64,000 nt of DNA, taken from assembly GCA_963931925.1 (NCBI GenBank), contig OZ007569.1:71169618-71233617 (forward strand), given 5' to 3'. The number at the start of each line of letters is the position of its first letter. Position 1 is the stretch's first letter. Position numbers and translations under genes: made by a program. The notes beneath the pieces were generated by a model. That model did not search any database, had not been told where the DNA came from, and worked only from the letters and a program-made list of their open reading frames with translations. Below are positions 23,820 through 37,700 of this stretch, piece by piece. Source of the stretch: Onchidella celtica. Taxonomy: Eukaryota > Mollusca > Gastropoda > Systellommatophora > Onchidiidae.

Positions 23820-25672
23820 ACAGGTTTATCCCGGGCAATGTGGGGCACCTCTCTAGTCTATATAAAATAAAATGTAGGAGAAGGCCACTGTCTGCTTCAT
23901 TACCATTTAGATGGACAGTCGAACAACAGCAATTCTCAGAGCTAAACAGCCCTTTTCAGGTTCAGAATGGCCCCCTTGAGGGCTTTAGGAGCAAAGGTGA
24001 TAGCAGAATGAAGAATTACAAAAAAGAAAAACAAACAGCTACAAACAAATCAAAACTATGAAATGAGGTGAAACAGCCCACAGATAAAATCCCTTGAAAA
24101 GGAAAACCTCAATCGGGAACCATATGCTTCACAGATGTTGATTTCTTGAAATGGAAAAGTTCTAAATGAGGTGTAAGACCTTGCAGTTATTGAAAAAAAA
24201 AATCTACACAGACTCCGGAGGACTTTCTATTAAAAAGGGTGGTTATTTCAAAGCTAGACGATTCCTCGATGTGAATTCATTATTATGACCTCATTTACCT
24301 ACATGACAAAGCAAATGGTATCTTATAATTATTTGTCCTCATATTTATCTCATGTTTTAATGCCTATTCTACATTGAAACTATATTATTATAATTATACT
24401 TGTATTCTTTCAGTCAAGCCACAGTATAACCAGCACTCTTCTTTTTTTTATCTTTTCGCACCCATATTTTAAATCAAATAGATGTTCAACAGGCTTTTAA
24501 ACTTGATCATTCCCAGAATGTCTTTACTTTGCCTTAACCAAAAAATTATTATTATTATTATTATTATTTTTAAAGTATTGTTTACAGTAATAGTTAATCC
24601 AGTCAATTCTGTTTTACCAATCCACTTTACACCAGTAAGCATTTTTCCTCTTCACCTTTTGTGAGCTTGTTCTTGAAACCTACTGGATATGTATGTTAGG
24701 TCAGTCTCGAAATTCTTATTTTGTGATTGATCAAATCAGCAGAAATAGGACAGGGATTCTACTTCCTCCTGGTGCATTTAGTTGCCTTTTATATGTACTT
24801 ACATGTATTTTCACATAAGTAGAAACAGCAATAGTAGTAATCTCTATCTTTTTAAATAAACAGAGAACATTGCATGCATACAATTGGATTTTTTTTTTGA
24901 CAGCATTAAATTTGCATTTTTATATTATTTCAATAATTTCTTAAGCTTTTCCACGACAGACTTAAAGCGCCAATTACGTTCATTTGCAAAAGCATTTGTG
25001 TCACAGCATTTTAACACTCAATAGATTATCGTTGTGATTCGTGTGTGTAAATTTCAATGCTTTACATTTTATAGTGGCTCGATATCACTCACTAATCAGA
25101 GCCGAGAATCTCTGTCTAAAAAGTGTAATGGGTCCACTTGGAAGGACATGTGAATGCTTAGACATTTTGCTAGATTTGCCTGTGAATATATCCTATGCAT
25201 ATATATATACTTGTAATATAAAATAAATTTAATATTTATCTTAATTTACAAATTTAAAATATAATTATACGTACTCCTCAGCAGCTTGAAAATTAGATGG
25301 AAGAGGCCTGCATTAGCAAACAGCAGAAAGTAATAAACTGTGTGCAGTCTGATACCTTAGTAACCATATGGTGCAGGATGAATACTTATACTCTCAGCTA
25401 AGCATGTATATATCTAATTTTTTCGTTCTACCAGTTCGAGACTTATGTTATCTCTCGTCTCAGACGAGCAGCTTCATTATGTTCTGGAACGTTTGACTTA
25501 GAGGAATAAAAAAACTGGCAAAGTCTACCACAGAGGAGGGGAGATCATTCCCGCAATCGAAATAGAAGAAACAACTTGATGGGCTCAAGCCATAGACATA
25601 CGCCCGGCACTTGGTTGCTAATGAGAAGTTGAAAGTTTGCATAGTTTGACTTCTGGTCATTGAGTCGAAAGT

Positions 25673-25725
25673 ATGACAACCATTAGACCATTCAGATGCG
25701 ACGACCTGTTTAGATTTAACAATGT
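25673..25725 (+). CDS. NAA20: NAA20 exon 1 (coding part)
   Basis: It encodes MTTIRPFRCDDLFRFNN plus two bases of Val18, then donor GT|GTAAGT. The ATG is chosen because MTT..F.CDDLFRFNN is the family's invariant start. Confidence 0.95.
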
Positions 25726-28700
25726 GTAAGTCATTGAGTAGATATGTCTAGATCTATATCTAGATCTAGACTAGACTAGAGTCTAGATTTCCTAGGGCTA
25801 GATCTATGCATAGAATCGGATCTCTAGATCTAGTGTAGGTAGAGTCTAGATCTAGAACTAGATATCTAGATATATCTCCACACAGACTACAAAATATAGA
25901 CAGTTTCCGACCAGTCTGGCACTGTATTTGTTTGCTAACACTACAGATCTAGATTTAGACCTATGCTGTATCAACACGCTTTGTTGTTTTTATATCAGGC
26001 CAAAGCGAATGCTGAGGGCGGAATCCCAAATGTTTCTCTTGCATGGCCAGGTACTTTTGTACTAGGGGGGACCCGATGTTTCTTGATGTGGGTCTTTGGA
26101 GGAGTGTGCAGGGAGACCAGGCAGGGTTTTCTGGTTTTAATCCCAGATAAAACCGCGGACCTTTTGCCACTAGTACAAGACCATATTGCACCTGGATCAA
26201 TCATCCATTCCGACGGTTTGCGGTCCTATAACGGGATCACAAACTTACCAGTGAACCCACCATATCAGCATCTTGTGGTGAATCACAATCAACATTTCAC
26301 TAATCCACATACTGGGGCCTGTACTAACGCCGTAGAGTGTTATTGGAAAAACTACAAAGAAAGTTTAAATGCATGCAAGGAGTCCACAATAGACAATTGT
26401 CATCACACCTTGATGAGTTTATGCGGAGAGAAATACATGGTAAATCCCACGAAGAGGCACTATAGAACATCATCTTGCATATTTCCCAGTGGTATCTAGA
26501 ACGATTTATAGAAAGCGGTGGGTGTAACAATTTTTAAAAAATTAGATCTACTTCGTTTCAGTATTTTGGTCAAAACACCCCAAAATACCCGGGGCCCCTA
26601 TAGTACAATAGTACCCATGGCCATATTTTGTTGGCCACACTTATTCGCAGATGTCTGTGAATAAGATCAGAATCTTATTCGCAGGTGGATTTTTGGTTTG
26701 TGATTTTTATTTAGGAAGAGCTCCTTAAATAAAATGGTGTTTGGTCGAGCTATCGATGAAACTTTCACCAAAACATTTTTTATGGCGAGAGCTGTCTATG
26801 GGATATAAAATCGCCCAAGTTATTAGGTACCATAACAAGCAGGTGAGAACCAAAGCCCTGTGAATTTTAGAGCATGATAAAAGTCTAGAATTAGAAAGAT
26901 CAGCTTAACTTCACATACATACATTGAAAAGCTGAAATGAACAATTCCTTTGCTCGAGGAGTGAGAGGCCAGCAGCGGCCACCCAAGCGTCCATCTCAAT
27001 CACATGACCAAAACAAATAATGCGCATCACTTCTCATTCAGAAAACGGACCAGTATAGTATAAACAAACAGCGTGTCGAGGGGGAAATCGGAAAGCCAGA
27101 GGAGTTCGTCATCCACTGCCGCTCATTCCTTTTTTCTAATCCAAAAAACTACCAGAAGTAAACTTGCCTGCTGATTTGGAGGGGTGGGGTGGGGGGGAGT
27201 TTGAGGCTCCGCAAGATTGGGCTATTTTTTTTTTTGGTCACATTTTTTCTGCGTTTTCCCCCACTGATCATCGTTGCTTTGCTCCAGAGTATAAAACTAT
27301 GAATAGGATTTTTGAAATATTTTTTTACTAATTTTTTAAAAGGAAAAATTAGTATTACTATTATTAGCCAATTTTGACGGGTGTGAAATCACAGAAAAAG
27401 TCAAGACAGAACAAACAAAAATGAATTAAATTAAACTTCGTTGAAACCAAAAAAGTAATAAAACAAACTATGACAAACAGATCCAGGTTAGCGTGGAGAG
27501 AGATGAGCTGTTCAGTTCAAACTGACTAAAAGAAATCATTTGTAAACATGTTTAAAATTTGATTTACCTTTCTGTCCCGCTCAGTGAACAGGAATAAATA
27601 AAATGAACAGGAATAAAGTGATCTGGAACACACTAGTAACATTAATCAAATTCCCCACAACATCAATTTTGCAAAATCCTTTAAAAAAAATATTTTTTTC
27701 CCCTAAAAATGAGCAATCCTAGGTTTAAGAAGTAAAAATGCTCCGGCGTGGGATTGAACCCAAGACGGACCGGACCCATAGTCTCCGTCTGATAACCGCA
27801 GATGCTACCCATTGTGCCACCGCAGACTGCGGAATGCAGGGGAACTTTTCCATAGTGGACATTACAAAACCAAGAAACCCCCCATCTACGAATAAGATCC
27901 TGATCTTATTCTCAGAGCACTTCATATTTTGTTACACTCCCAGTAATAAAATATTCCAAACTGGAGGTTCGGGATACCCACAAGAATGCAATAATAGGAG
28001 TGGCAGTGTGCAAGGGGTCGGAGGGTTCAGCCTTGAGGCCCCCCCCCCCCAGGCGGGTTAGTCCTCTACAGGGATTTTTTAAAGTAAACACATTGCTTTG
28101 CAATTAACTTCTGAGTAGGCCTACATTGAATGATGCATCTGGCAATACTGGTATGAGACACATTTGGAAGTCTTTCCAACCTGAATCTTTGGATTTTACT
28201 TTTCCCCATGCTAGGCTCCTTACATTATATTTGTACTTTTTATGAGTTAATATTTAAATAACAAAACATAGAAATTAGAATTAAGTAGTGGCTGTTGAAA
28301 TATGTTTTGAAGATGTAATTCCATAGGTTCCACATACTGACTTGACCCATTGTTACACACTTTGTCTACTGTATATTTATTTTTTACTGGAAGAATTAGA
28401 TAGACAAGTTCTAACACAATTGGTTTATTTCCCCTTATAAGTCACAATTTTTATATTCCTAGAATTACTAGGAAATCTACAATTTGTGCACAGAAATAAA
28501 TAAAAACAGTAAAAATAAAAGGTCTAAGTTCTAACCGATTGATGCACTCTGAGGTTTGGGCATCCAGATTTATGATGTCTCCAGCTGTCTCCAGTTATTG
28601 TGTTATTTTGCTTGTGAAAATTTTTCACTTTTTAACTTAGTGCCAGGACCTTTAAATGTTACATTTCTAGACATTATGTTTTCCTATTAACTCTTTCAGC

Positions 28701-31700
28701 AACTTGGATCCTCTCACAGAAACTGTATCCTTGATTGCAGTCTTGGTACATGGGGATTTGGGAAGAGGAAGATTTTTTAAAGTATTTTTACTAAGATCTG
28801 CGAAGTATACTGGGCGGGGGGGAATTAAAGGTAAATGACATTGAAATCCAATGAAAGTAGGCCAGGATCTTCAGAATCAAGGTCAGTAAGTTCAGTAACA
28901 TGGTAATATTGAATTAGGTCTGTGGTTCAAAATTCAAAAACCCCTCAACAGCCTCAACTTCAGAATCTGGTGATATGGTAATTTTTGGACAGATGCTTCT
29001 CTTTGTCTGCACACTTTTTTTTTTTTTTAAGTTTACAACGCTGCATATGACCTACACAGATATCTCCAAGAGCCATTTCTTAGTCCTTATCCAAAGTTCT
29101 GGCATTTTTGTTTGAGAGAACAGTTGTTCAAAATTATTAGAAAAGTACAGAAAGGCAGGTGGGCAGTTTTGTAATTTTAAACAAAAGAGAAGATGGAATT
29201 TGCTAGGTGTTTCAGATTCATTTCACGCAACAAGGTCCATGTGATTCCTGAACTTCTGCAGTATGGCCTGCCATTCTACATGCAGTATTTAGCCCATTGG
29301 CCTGAGTACTTCCAAGTCTTGGAGTCTCCTAATGGCGAGATTATGGGTTACAGTAAGTCCATTGTTTCCTAAAATTTAATATGAAATATTTCTGCTGGCA
29401 GTGCTGTCATTTCCATGATGGTAAGAGATAGTATGGGTGATAACCATATAAACATGATTATGCTTATCATTCATGTCAGTAAGAGTTGTGTTTTGTTTGT
29501 TTGTTTGAGTTTCACAGTAAAGTATGTAAGTTGTTGTTGTGGCAGTGAGGGCATAATTTGTGAAGAAGTCCTATTGCTAAAATATGAAGATGTAGGCCTA
29601 CAATTTACTGAGAAAATACCACGTATATTGTCTTTACTTTTTAATATATAGTTTTGCATCTGATTTTTTTTTTGATTGTTCAATACATGTATTTGTGTGA
29701 TGACTGTGATCTGATAAAAATTGATTCCTTATTTAGTTATTCTCTTCTGATTGAAGTAAGGGATATTTTATCTTAAACACACACCCATAGCTCTATGATA
29801 CGTGTACAGCACAGGTAAACTTAACACAAGAAAGTTCATAACAATATTAGCTGTTATTTTTCCAAAATTTTTATTGCCACAATTTGGCTCTTTTTGAATC
29901 ACTATTCTCAGCCGCTGTTGCCTTCAAACAAAAAGCATTGTGCTCTTTAGTGTTAAAAATTTATCAAATCATGCAGTTCAGAGTACTGTGTGGATATTTC
30001 ACACATTATTCATTTTCTTTTCCGTCCCTCACTAGAAAAGTTTGTGGAAAACATGATTTCAAACACAGGGGTTATAAATATAAAGTGTTATGCGTATTTG
30101 TCACTGCTCTACAATAATGCCGAAAAGCAACTGAGCATAAGGGCTGTCAGTTAATAGCATAGAAAAAAGGAATGCATCCAGTAGGAAAACGTAATAATCC
30201 AGTAGAATAATAATAATATAGAAAAAGGAATGCATCCACTAGGAAAACGTAATAATCCAGTAGAATAATAATAATATAGAAAAAGGAATGCATCCAGTAG
30301 GAAAACGTAATAATCCAGTAGAATAATAATAATATAGAAAAAGGAATGCATCCAGTAGGAAAACGTAATAATCCAGTAGAATAATAATAATATAGAAAAA
30401 GGAATGCATCCAGTAGGAAAACGTAATAATCCAGTAGAACCATAATAGCATAAGTCACCAAATGACAGTAAAAGAACAGTTTTTTCTTAATATCTTGAAA
30501 GTGTTAAAAATGACTTTTGCCGTTAGTGTAGGGCTGTGACGATGTATTTGTAAGTCTGAGTGAAAGGTGAAATACATAACTCCTACTGTCCTGTGTTTCA
30601 GTCATGGGAAAAGCTGAAGGTTCTGGTGAGCAGTGGCATGGTCATGTGACAGCACTGAGCGTAGCCCCGGAGTTCCGACGTCTCGGATTGGCAGGGAAGT
30701 TGATGAATGGACTGGAAGAAATCTCTGAAAGGTATGCAGTGGATTTATTGCCTGGCACTTCGCACTCATCATATGGTGCATGTTTTTTCAGAATGAGGGG
30801 AATCAACATTGATTTTCTCAAAAACTGTCCGTTACATCTATTTCAAATTTAGCATAGGTGTTTATTTCAGACTACCTGTTATCTTACTATAATGGAGCTA
30901 GAGGGTGAACTTGTAAGCAGCTAAAACTTCACGACTACGCCACAAAAAATTATGAAACTTGGTGTACTGCGTCAATTTTTGATGAAGAGTTACGTGGACA
31001 CATTATTTTGAGCAAAAACCAGTCTTTATTATTATTTGTATTAAAATTTTTTGAGCCGCAAAAACAGCGAAGCATTTCCATGGCATAGAACCGAAAAGTG
31101 TGACCAGAAATTACATCTTTGACCCCTCTTTTCACATTGGTGGTTGAAAATCAATGTTATCACATCTATTTGTGCATTTCTGCATGAAATTGTGCTGTAA
31201 CAGTAAGTTCTGTTAGTCATTACATTGAATCCAAATGCTGTTTTAATGTAGCCTAGATCTAGATAATACGGTTGGGCTTGGTACATGGAAATTTTGCAAG
31301 ATTTATCTTGCGCAGGTGGCTAGTGAAATTAATCTTTCATTTGTAAGGCTGTGGCCTGATTTTGTCTTTGGTTCTTTAAAATCAATAAATAGACCAATTT
31401 ATTGAAAGAACAATTCCACAGTACTAAACTGTGTGAAACAATAAAATGTGCGATCACCTTGAATGAGAAAATTATTACTGAGTATACTGCGAACAGAACT
31501 CCATGTACGAAAGTACATATATTTTGAAAACTGTATGGAGTTGCCTCTGCTTGATGACAATTACAGCAACCACCCCTAATGTATTGAAAAGCAGAAAAAC
31601 ACTGATACATTTTGATTTGCTTGTCCAGTTGTAAACGTGTCAGATGATTATGTTATTAGTCTGTGCTTATTGATGGTGTTGTACTCTAACCGTGTAACTG

Positions 31701-34700
31701 GTTTTGGGATTGTTTTCCAGGAGACGAAAAAACTCTTTTTGCGAGTTTTTTTATACAGGACTATATCTTTTTGGTCGTATTAATCAAACAAAACGTGTCT
31801 TTCTGTCATAATAAATTATTTTTTTAAAAATGCAGGTCTTTAAGCCGGTTAATCCTGTTACGTAGTTATCACACATTAACCCTGTTACGTAGTTGTCATA
31901 CAAAGTATTGTTGGGCACTTACGCAGTTACAGATACGCACGACTAGAGCACGACAAAATTCCGCCACAGAAATCAATTACACGATTAGAACAGCCACATA
32001 CACGGTTAGAATTGTAACTATTGAAGGCTTCAAAGCTCAATTTTGCTATTTATAGTGCGTGTAGACTTCCCATTTGAATAGGGAACCCCCAGAAAGGGTG
32101 GTGACTATTTTTAGCTAAAAAAAATGAGTTGGTCAATGTTTTCCAGTTACACGGTTAGAGCACAACACCATCGTTATGTTGAAGTGGCTTTTTAAGGAAA
32201 ATTGTAATTGTGTCCACAATCTTGGTGAAAAAAGCTCCATTGAATTATAACATTTTTGTTTGCCTCCACTTTACCAGAAAACGTTGTTACTTTGTGGATT
32301 TGTTTGTGAGAGTCTCCAATAAAGTGGCTGTGGCTATGTATGAAAAACTGGGTTACAGTGTCTACCGCAGGGTCCTGGACTACTACTCAGGGGAGGTTGA
32401 TGAAGACGCCTTTGGTAAGTCCTCTGTCAGAAGACTTTTTATCTTGGAATTTTATTCTACTTCAGTGCCCTCGTGGCACAATTGACCTCACACAGAATTT
32501 GTAACATTTTATTTGTAAGTGAAACTCTTTATCTTTTGTCCTTGCTGCAAGTTAAACTGTCAGTTTACAATATGCAGGTGCATGCCACTGACATCTTGGA
32601 AAGACAGGAGGACAACCCGGAGTGACGGGTGGACATCGGGAGAGACCGAGGACGTCGGGAGAGACTGACGGTGGCAGGGGCTAACAACCCATGTCACTGT
32701 ATTCACTGTTACGTCAACCACAAGTAAAGACAGCCCCAGGATCCACCGAGAGTGGGGAGTTGAGGATGGATCCACAAGGATTGACCCTATGGATAACGAC
32801 CCAAGCATGAAAAGGACAATGACCCATGATCAACGAGAAAACAGCTCCATTTGCGGGCAGCGCGGCAGGAGTTTCGGCACTTGGCGGGGAATGAGAGTGC
32901 ATTAAGGGAGAGCCTGTTTGAAGGAGAGAAGACAGTGCGGATCGACAGATCGTAAGACACGAAGCAAATCATCCCAGGATGAAAACCACAGCGGAGAGAT
33001 TAGTGCTTCGGTCAACTCTTCTTCTGCCCAGGTCCAGGTTGGTGCAGATCCGACAAACCAGGGTCAAGAAAGCCGAGAATTCTGTGGCCTGCTGCCAACA
33101 AGAAGGACAAATACAAAATACTGGAAAAGAAAGTCAAAGAGAAACTGAGAGAATCCAAGAAGAAGGCTAGCATAGGAGATGCCAAAGAGATGTTGGGTCT
33201 GTTTGCAAACATCATCTACGAGATGGCAATGGAAGAGTTTGACAGCTGCGAGAGTAAGAAGAAAACACTGGCGAAGACGGGAGGGCCGAGTAGAAGGCAG
33301 AGAGCTCTGGCGCAAATCTAGAAAACAGAAAAGGGACCTGCAGAAGCAGAGAAAAAGTGCACCACCAGACCAGGAAGAAGGCCTGAAAATCTTGTATGAA
33401 GACCTAAAAAAGAGGAGCAGAGACCTGCAGAGGCAAGAAAGAAGGTGCAGCAGGCAAAAGGAACGCAAAAGAGCACGGGAGCAGTTTTTGAAAAATCCTT
33501 ATGAGGCAGCCAAGAAGTTGTTCACAGAAGCACGAAGCGGGAAGCTGACTTGCACAAAAGAAGAGCTGGATGCTCAGGTCAGGCAGACATACAGCGATCC
33601 CAAAAGTAATGAGCCGCTACCAGACATGAGAGGCCTGAAGCTACCGACCGCCCCTGGCGTGAGCTTCCGACTGGGACCATTCACTGAGAGGGAAGTGGAC
33701 GATTTTGTCAAAAAAGCAAGAGCCAAAAGCGCACCCGGGGGCGATGGAGTGTCCTACAAGGTTTTTAAGTATTGCGACGAACTAAGACACATTCTGTACG
33801 TATTGCTGAGGGACCTGTGGGATGATAAGGAGCTTGTCGACGACTGGTGCAAAGCGGAAGGTGTATACCTACCGAAGGAACAGGATGCAGAAAGCATCGG
33901 ACAATTTCGCCCTATCTCCATCATCAATGTGACGTGCAAGATCTTCATGGGTATACTTGCGAGGAGGGTTGTTGCTTATCTGCAGGGCAATGGCTACGTG
34001 GACGAAAGCGTCCAGAAAGCAGGAGTACCAGGGATGCCGGGCTGCATTGAGCATGCTTTCACGATTTGGGAGGCAATTCTGGATGCCAAGAAAACCAAAA
34101 GTAACCTGAACGTGGTCTGGTTGGATCTGGCGAATGCCTATGGGTCAGTACCCCACGAACTGCTGATGAAAGCAATGGAATTCTTCTACATCCCGCGCAA
34201 GGTGCAAGACATCATGAACGAGTACTACAGCAAATTCCAGATGCGATTCTCAACAGAAGAATTCACAACTGAGTGGCACCGTTTGGAGATCGGTATAGCA
34301 GCTGGCTGCACGATTTCGGTCATCTGGTTCATCCTAGTGATGGAGATGCTCTTGAGTTCAGCAGGCTTAAGTGAAGAAGAGGCAGAAGTAAGAGCACCGA
34401 AGAAGGCATTCATGGATGATGTGACTCTGCTGACAAAAGATGCGGACATAAAGCAGACGGTCTTGGCGCGGCTGGATGAGCTGGTAACTTGGTCGAGGAT
34501 GAAATTCAAAGCCAAGAAGTCCAGGAGCCTGACCTTGCACAAAGGAAAGCAGAAGCAACAGAAATTCACGATCGCGGGGGAGAAGATACCCACAGTGAAA
34601 GATGAGCCTGTTAAGAGTTTAGGACGATGGTATGCGGGAGCACTGAATGACAAGAGCCGTGGCGTGGCTATCATGAAACAAGCAGAGGATGGCCTGAAAG

Positions 34701-37700
34701 CATTGACAAGACTAGGCTGCCAGGAAAGTACAAGATATGGTGTCTTCAGTTTGCCCTATACCCGCGGCTTGCATGGCCACTGACAATGTACGAAGTCGCC
34801 TTGTCAAGAGTTGAAATGATAGAGAGAGCGTGTAACAACTTCATCAGAAAGTGGCTAGGCCTACCACGAACAATTAACACATCAGCCCTGTACAGGCAGA
34901 AAGGCGCGCTCCAGGTGCCACTCACTTCAATCGTGGAGATCTACAAGGCAGGAAAGATCAGGACAGTGATGATGCTGAGGGAGTCGAAGGACCACAAGAT
35001 CAGCGACAACCCACCTGATGTCAGAACGGCAAGAAAGTGGAGGGCGGAGGACGCGGCTGATGAGGTCATCTCTGTGTTGAAGCATGGTGACATTGTTGGC
35101 CCTGCACAGGCAGACAGACTGGGACTGGGTAATGGTGACTTCAAGCCCTTTGGGAAAATGTCACAGAAGGAGAGAAGATCAGCTGCAGCAGGGCAGGTGC
35201 GAAAGATGGAGGCGGAGAGGCGGGAAGTTCATCTAGTTCAGTGTGCTCAGCAAGGACAAGTGACGAGTTGGGAGGAGCATGTAGTGGAAAGAAAGATTGG
35301 GTGGAGTGAGGTTTGGGAGTGGAATACTTCAAGGCTGAGCTTCCTTCTTCGGGCTACCTATGACGTTCTGCCTTCACCGGTGAACCTGGTCAGATGGAAG
35401 GCCCAGGAAGATGACAAGTGCAGGTGCGGAAAGCTAGGAACCATGAAACATATCCTCTCAAACTGCCACTTATCGCTGAACAGATACACGTGGAGGCACA
35501 ATGAGGTGCTCAAGATTCTCACAAAGACAGCAAAGGAGCAGGTGAATGAGGGAAAGTACGCTCCTAAATCGCAGGACCACGGACTGAGAAAGATCATATT
35601 CGTGCCGCAAGGAAGTAAGGTGCCTGAAAGAGAGAAGACAAGCAAAGCCCCTGCTGACGAAAGTGATGGCCAATGGGAAGTGTCTGCAGATCTAGAAGGC
35701 AGCAAGAAATTTTTTCCCATTCCAACGACAAAGAAGCCTGGCTTGGTGTTATGGAGCGAAGAAGAGAAAGAGAGTGCCTTATGAAGACAATATCAAGGCA
35801 GCACACGAGAGGAAGGAGAGCCGCTACGAAGCTCTTGTCGAAGAGTGCGCAGAGGCGGGATGGAAGGTATCGCATTTCCCAGTCGAGGTCGGGTGTAGAG
35901 GCTTCATTGCAGACAGCGTCAGCAGGTGGATGAGAGTGGCTGGACTTGGCCCAAAGAAAGGAAATGCCATGAGGAAAGATCTACAAAAGACCGTAGAAAG
36001 AGCAAGCCATTGGATCTGGTTGAAGAGAGAGGATACCACCTGGAATGAGTCCTGACGGTTGACAGTAGAGGCACACAGTCGAACTGGCAAGGAGACCTCA
36101 CATTGGTGCGTCATTAAATACGCAAGTATGTAAAGGAACTGACTAGGAAAAACAAACAATCATAATTTGGGAATTGTCTCCACTCAAGAAACGCATACGA
36201 ACTAGGCCGGGAACAGTTCTGGGCACATGGCAGTATAGTGAGATTAGACAGCCCGGAACAGTTCCAGACAATTGGGTTAATGGTTGTCTTGGGGCTCAGT
36301 GCGTCATTAAAATAGCTGTAGAGAGGTAGAGCCCGAAACAGCGACGCATTCTCTCCTGATGATCTCCACTCCAGAATCCGGTCTGCGGAGCATTCGGCTG
36401 TCAGCAGCTCAGGGGGCTGTTTTCAAACTACTATCTGACATCCTGACATGCCAATCAGTTTGGAATGAGCCTGTTGCCTGGTGGATTAGTTACTATCATT
36501 ATGTTTTCCATCATTGTAGTGGCCAGACCGTTTTTGTATCTTGAAAAATGTTCACTTTTCCCTCAAGCCAGAATGCAGAAATTAGAAATACATTGTCGCG
36601 AATGTGGTTTATAGCAAACGACTGCAATTCAAGAGGAAAACACACACTCGACGAACACACTAACTTTCCTACTGGAATTAATTAACAACTCAAATGAATT
36701 AGTTTTGTCAGACCTGTAGGGCCACAATAATGTATTGAGTTAGCTGCATAAGATAACATATATCAATGAAATGACCATCAGGGTAACTGCAAAATGAGAA
36801 TACAATTTTAGAATGGACTAAAAGGTCCTAGTACTGGATCAAATATAACTAATGACTCATAGGATATTTAATACAAATTATAGTCTTCGCTGTCTCAGCA
36901 CACGCCAGCTAGCTCCATTGCAATGGCTCCTGTCATATATTCTAATACTGGCACTGCCTGGCTGTGACTAGGAGCAGACTGTCATACTGCTGGTAACATC
37001 TGAATTCTGACATACAATTACAATGCATACCATTTTTCCCTGGCCATCAAGAACCAGGGACTATCAACAAAGGCGTTGCATGGTGGACAAAGTCCGGGTA
37101 GCTATTAGCTGGAGCTCGTCATTTCTAGGCTCCTCATATAGATGGTCTGCTATATTGCGTCTCTGTTCCGATCTGGCTCGAAATTAGCCGACCACTCCGC
37201 AGTGGATACGTTTCTGCATGTGATAATGGACATAGGTATGGGCTGACTTTTATAATGTCTAGCCACCTGCAACTACCGTCCAAATCCCTAGATTTGATTG
37301 GTGCGGTCATGCGAGCTGAGCTCGTAGTATTAATTTATTCTATTGTGTAAGTCGGTTACGGCCTTGCACTAAGACAGACAAGGTCGTCTTCTAAATATGT
37401 TAATAACAATTAAATCCAAAATCTTATTAACTTGACTCAGCACAATTTGTGCTTTCACGAACCACTGAATGTCAACAGCCAATTACAACCACCTCACACC
37501 CTCTAACAATGCTATTGAATCACGAACTGGAGCTGCTCTGCCATCCCTGGTTTACCTACACATTCCTTTTTAACCATCTACAGTTTTTATGTCGAAAAAA
37601 ACATTACTCAAAACATGTTGCTCACGAGAACAGCTCAAGGACACTTCACTATGACTAGATTAAAAAAACTGAATTCAAACCGTGGCCTAGCATGGCATTT

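Larger units (their letters stand above)
22240..25660. other. Intergenic between divergent SERTA and NAA20 genes
   Basis: The two genes are transcribed away from each other, and no gene lies between them. It holds the diverged duplication 22790-23010 / 23460-23690, a GA microsatellite at 23782-23811, AT-rich runs, and ATT repeats at about 24546-24570. NAA20 promoter elements presumably lie in the last few hundred bases; I see no clear TATA box. Confidence 0.5.
32580..36110 (+). mobile_element. R2/NeSL-type (restriction-like endonuclease) LINE, decayed
   Basis: It is a non-LTR retrotransposon in sense orientation within NAA20 intron 5. In order: a degenerate N-terminal zinc finger (CGQRGRSFGTWRGMRVH, 32850-32905, followed by a stop); a basic helical linker; reverse transcriptase; a C-terminal CRCGKLG..HILSNC knuckle (about 35420-35465); and a segment (YEDNIKAAHERK..VEVGCRGFIADSV) typical of restriction-like endonuclease LINEs. 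At least three frameshifts and a stop disable it. The 5' boundary near 32580 and the 3' boundary near 36110 are estimates. Family assignment among R2, NeSL and relatives needs a tree. Confidence 0.82.

Noticed and set aside
27740..27835. Functional tRNA gene on the minus strand
   Set aside because: A and B boxes are present but the T-stem has mismatches and the acceptor stem does not close; kept only as a tRNA-like fragment.
29192..29261. In-frame ATG just upstream of NAA20 exon 3 as an alternative start
   Set aside because: The residues before YGLPFY do not match the family, whereas exons 1 and 2 supply the conserved MTT..NLDPLTET with correct phases.
30147..30461. Minus-strand ORFs of 66-104 codons rich in Tyr, Leu and Phe
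   Set aside because: They are translations of the 58-bp tandem repeat in an intron; three overlapping frames are open at once.
32918..33215. Several overlapping ORFs at the LINE 5' end read as separate genes
   Set aside because: They are frames of one decayed LINE polyprotein; the zinc finger and linker can be followed across frameshifts.
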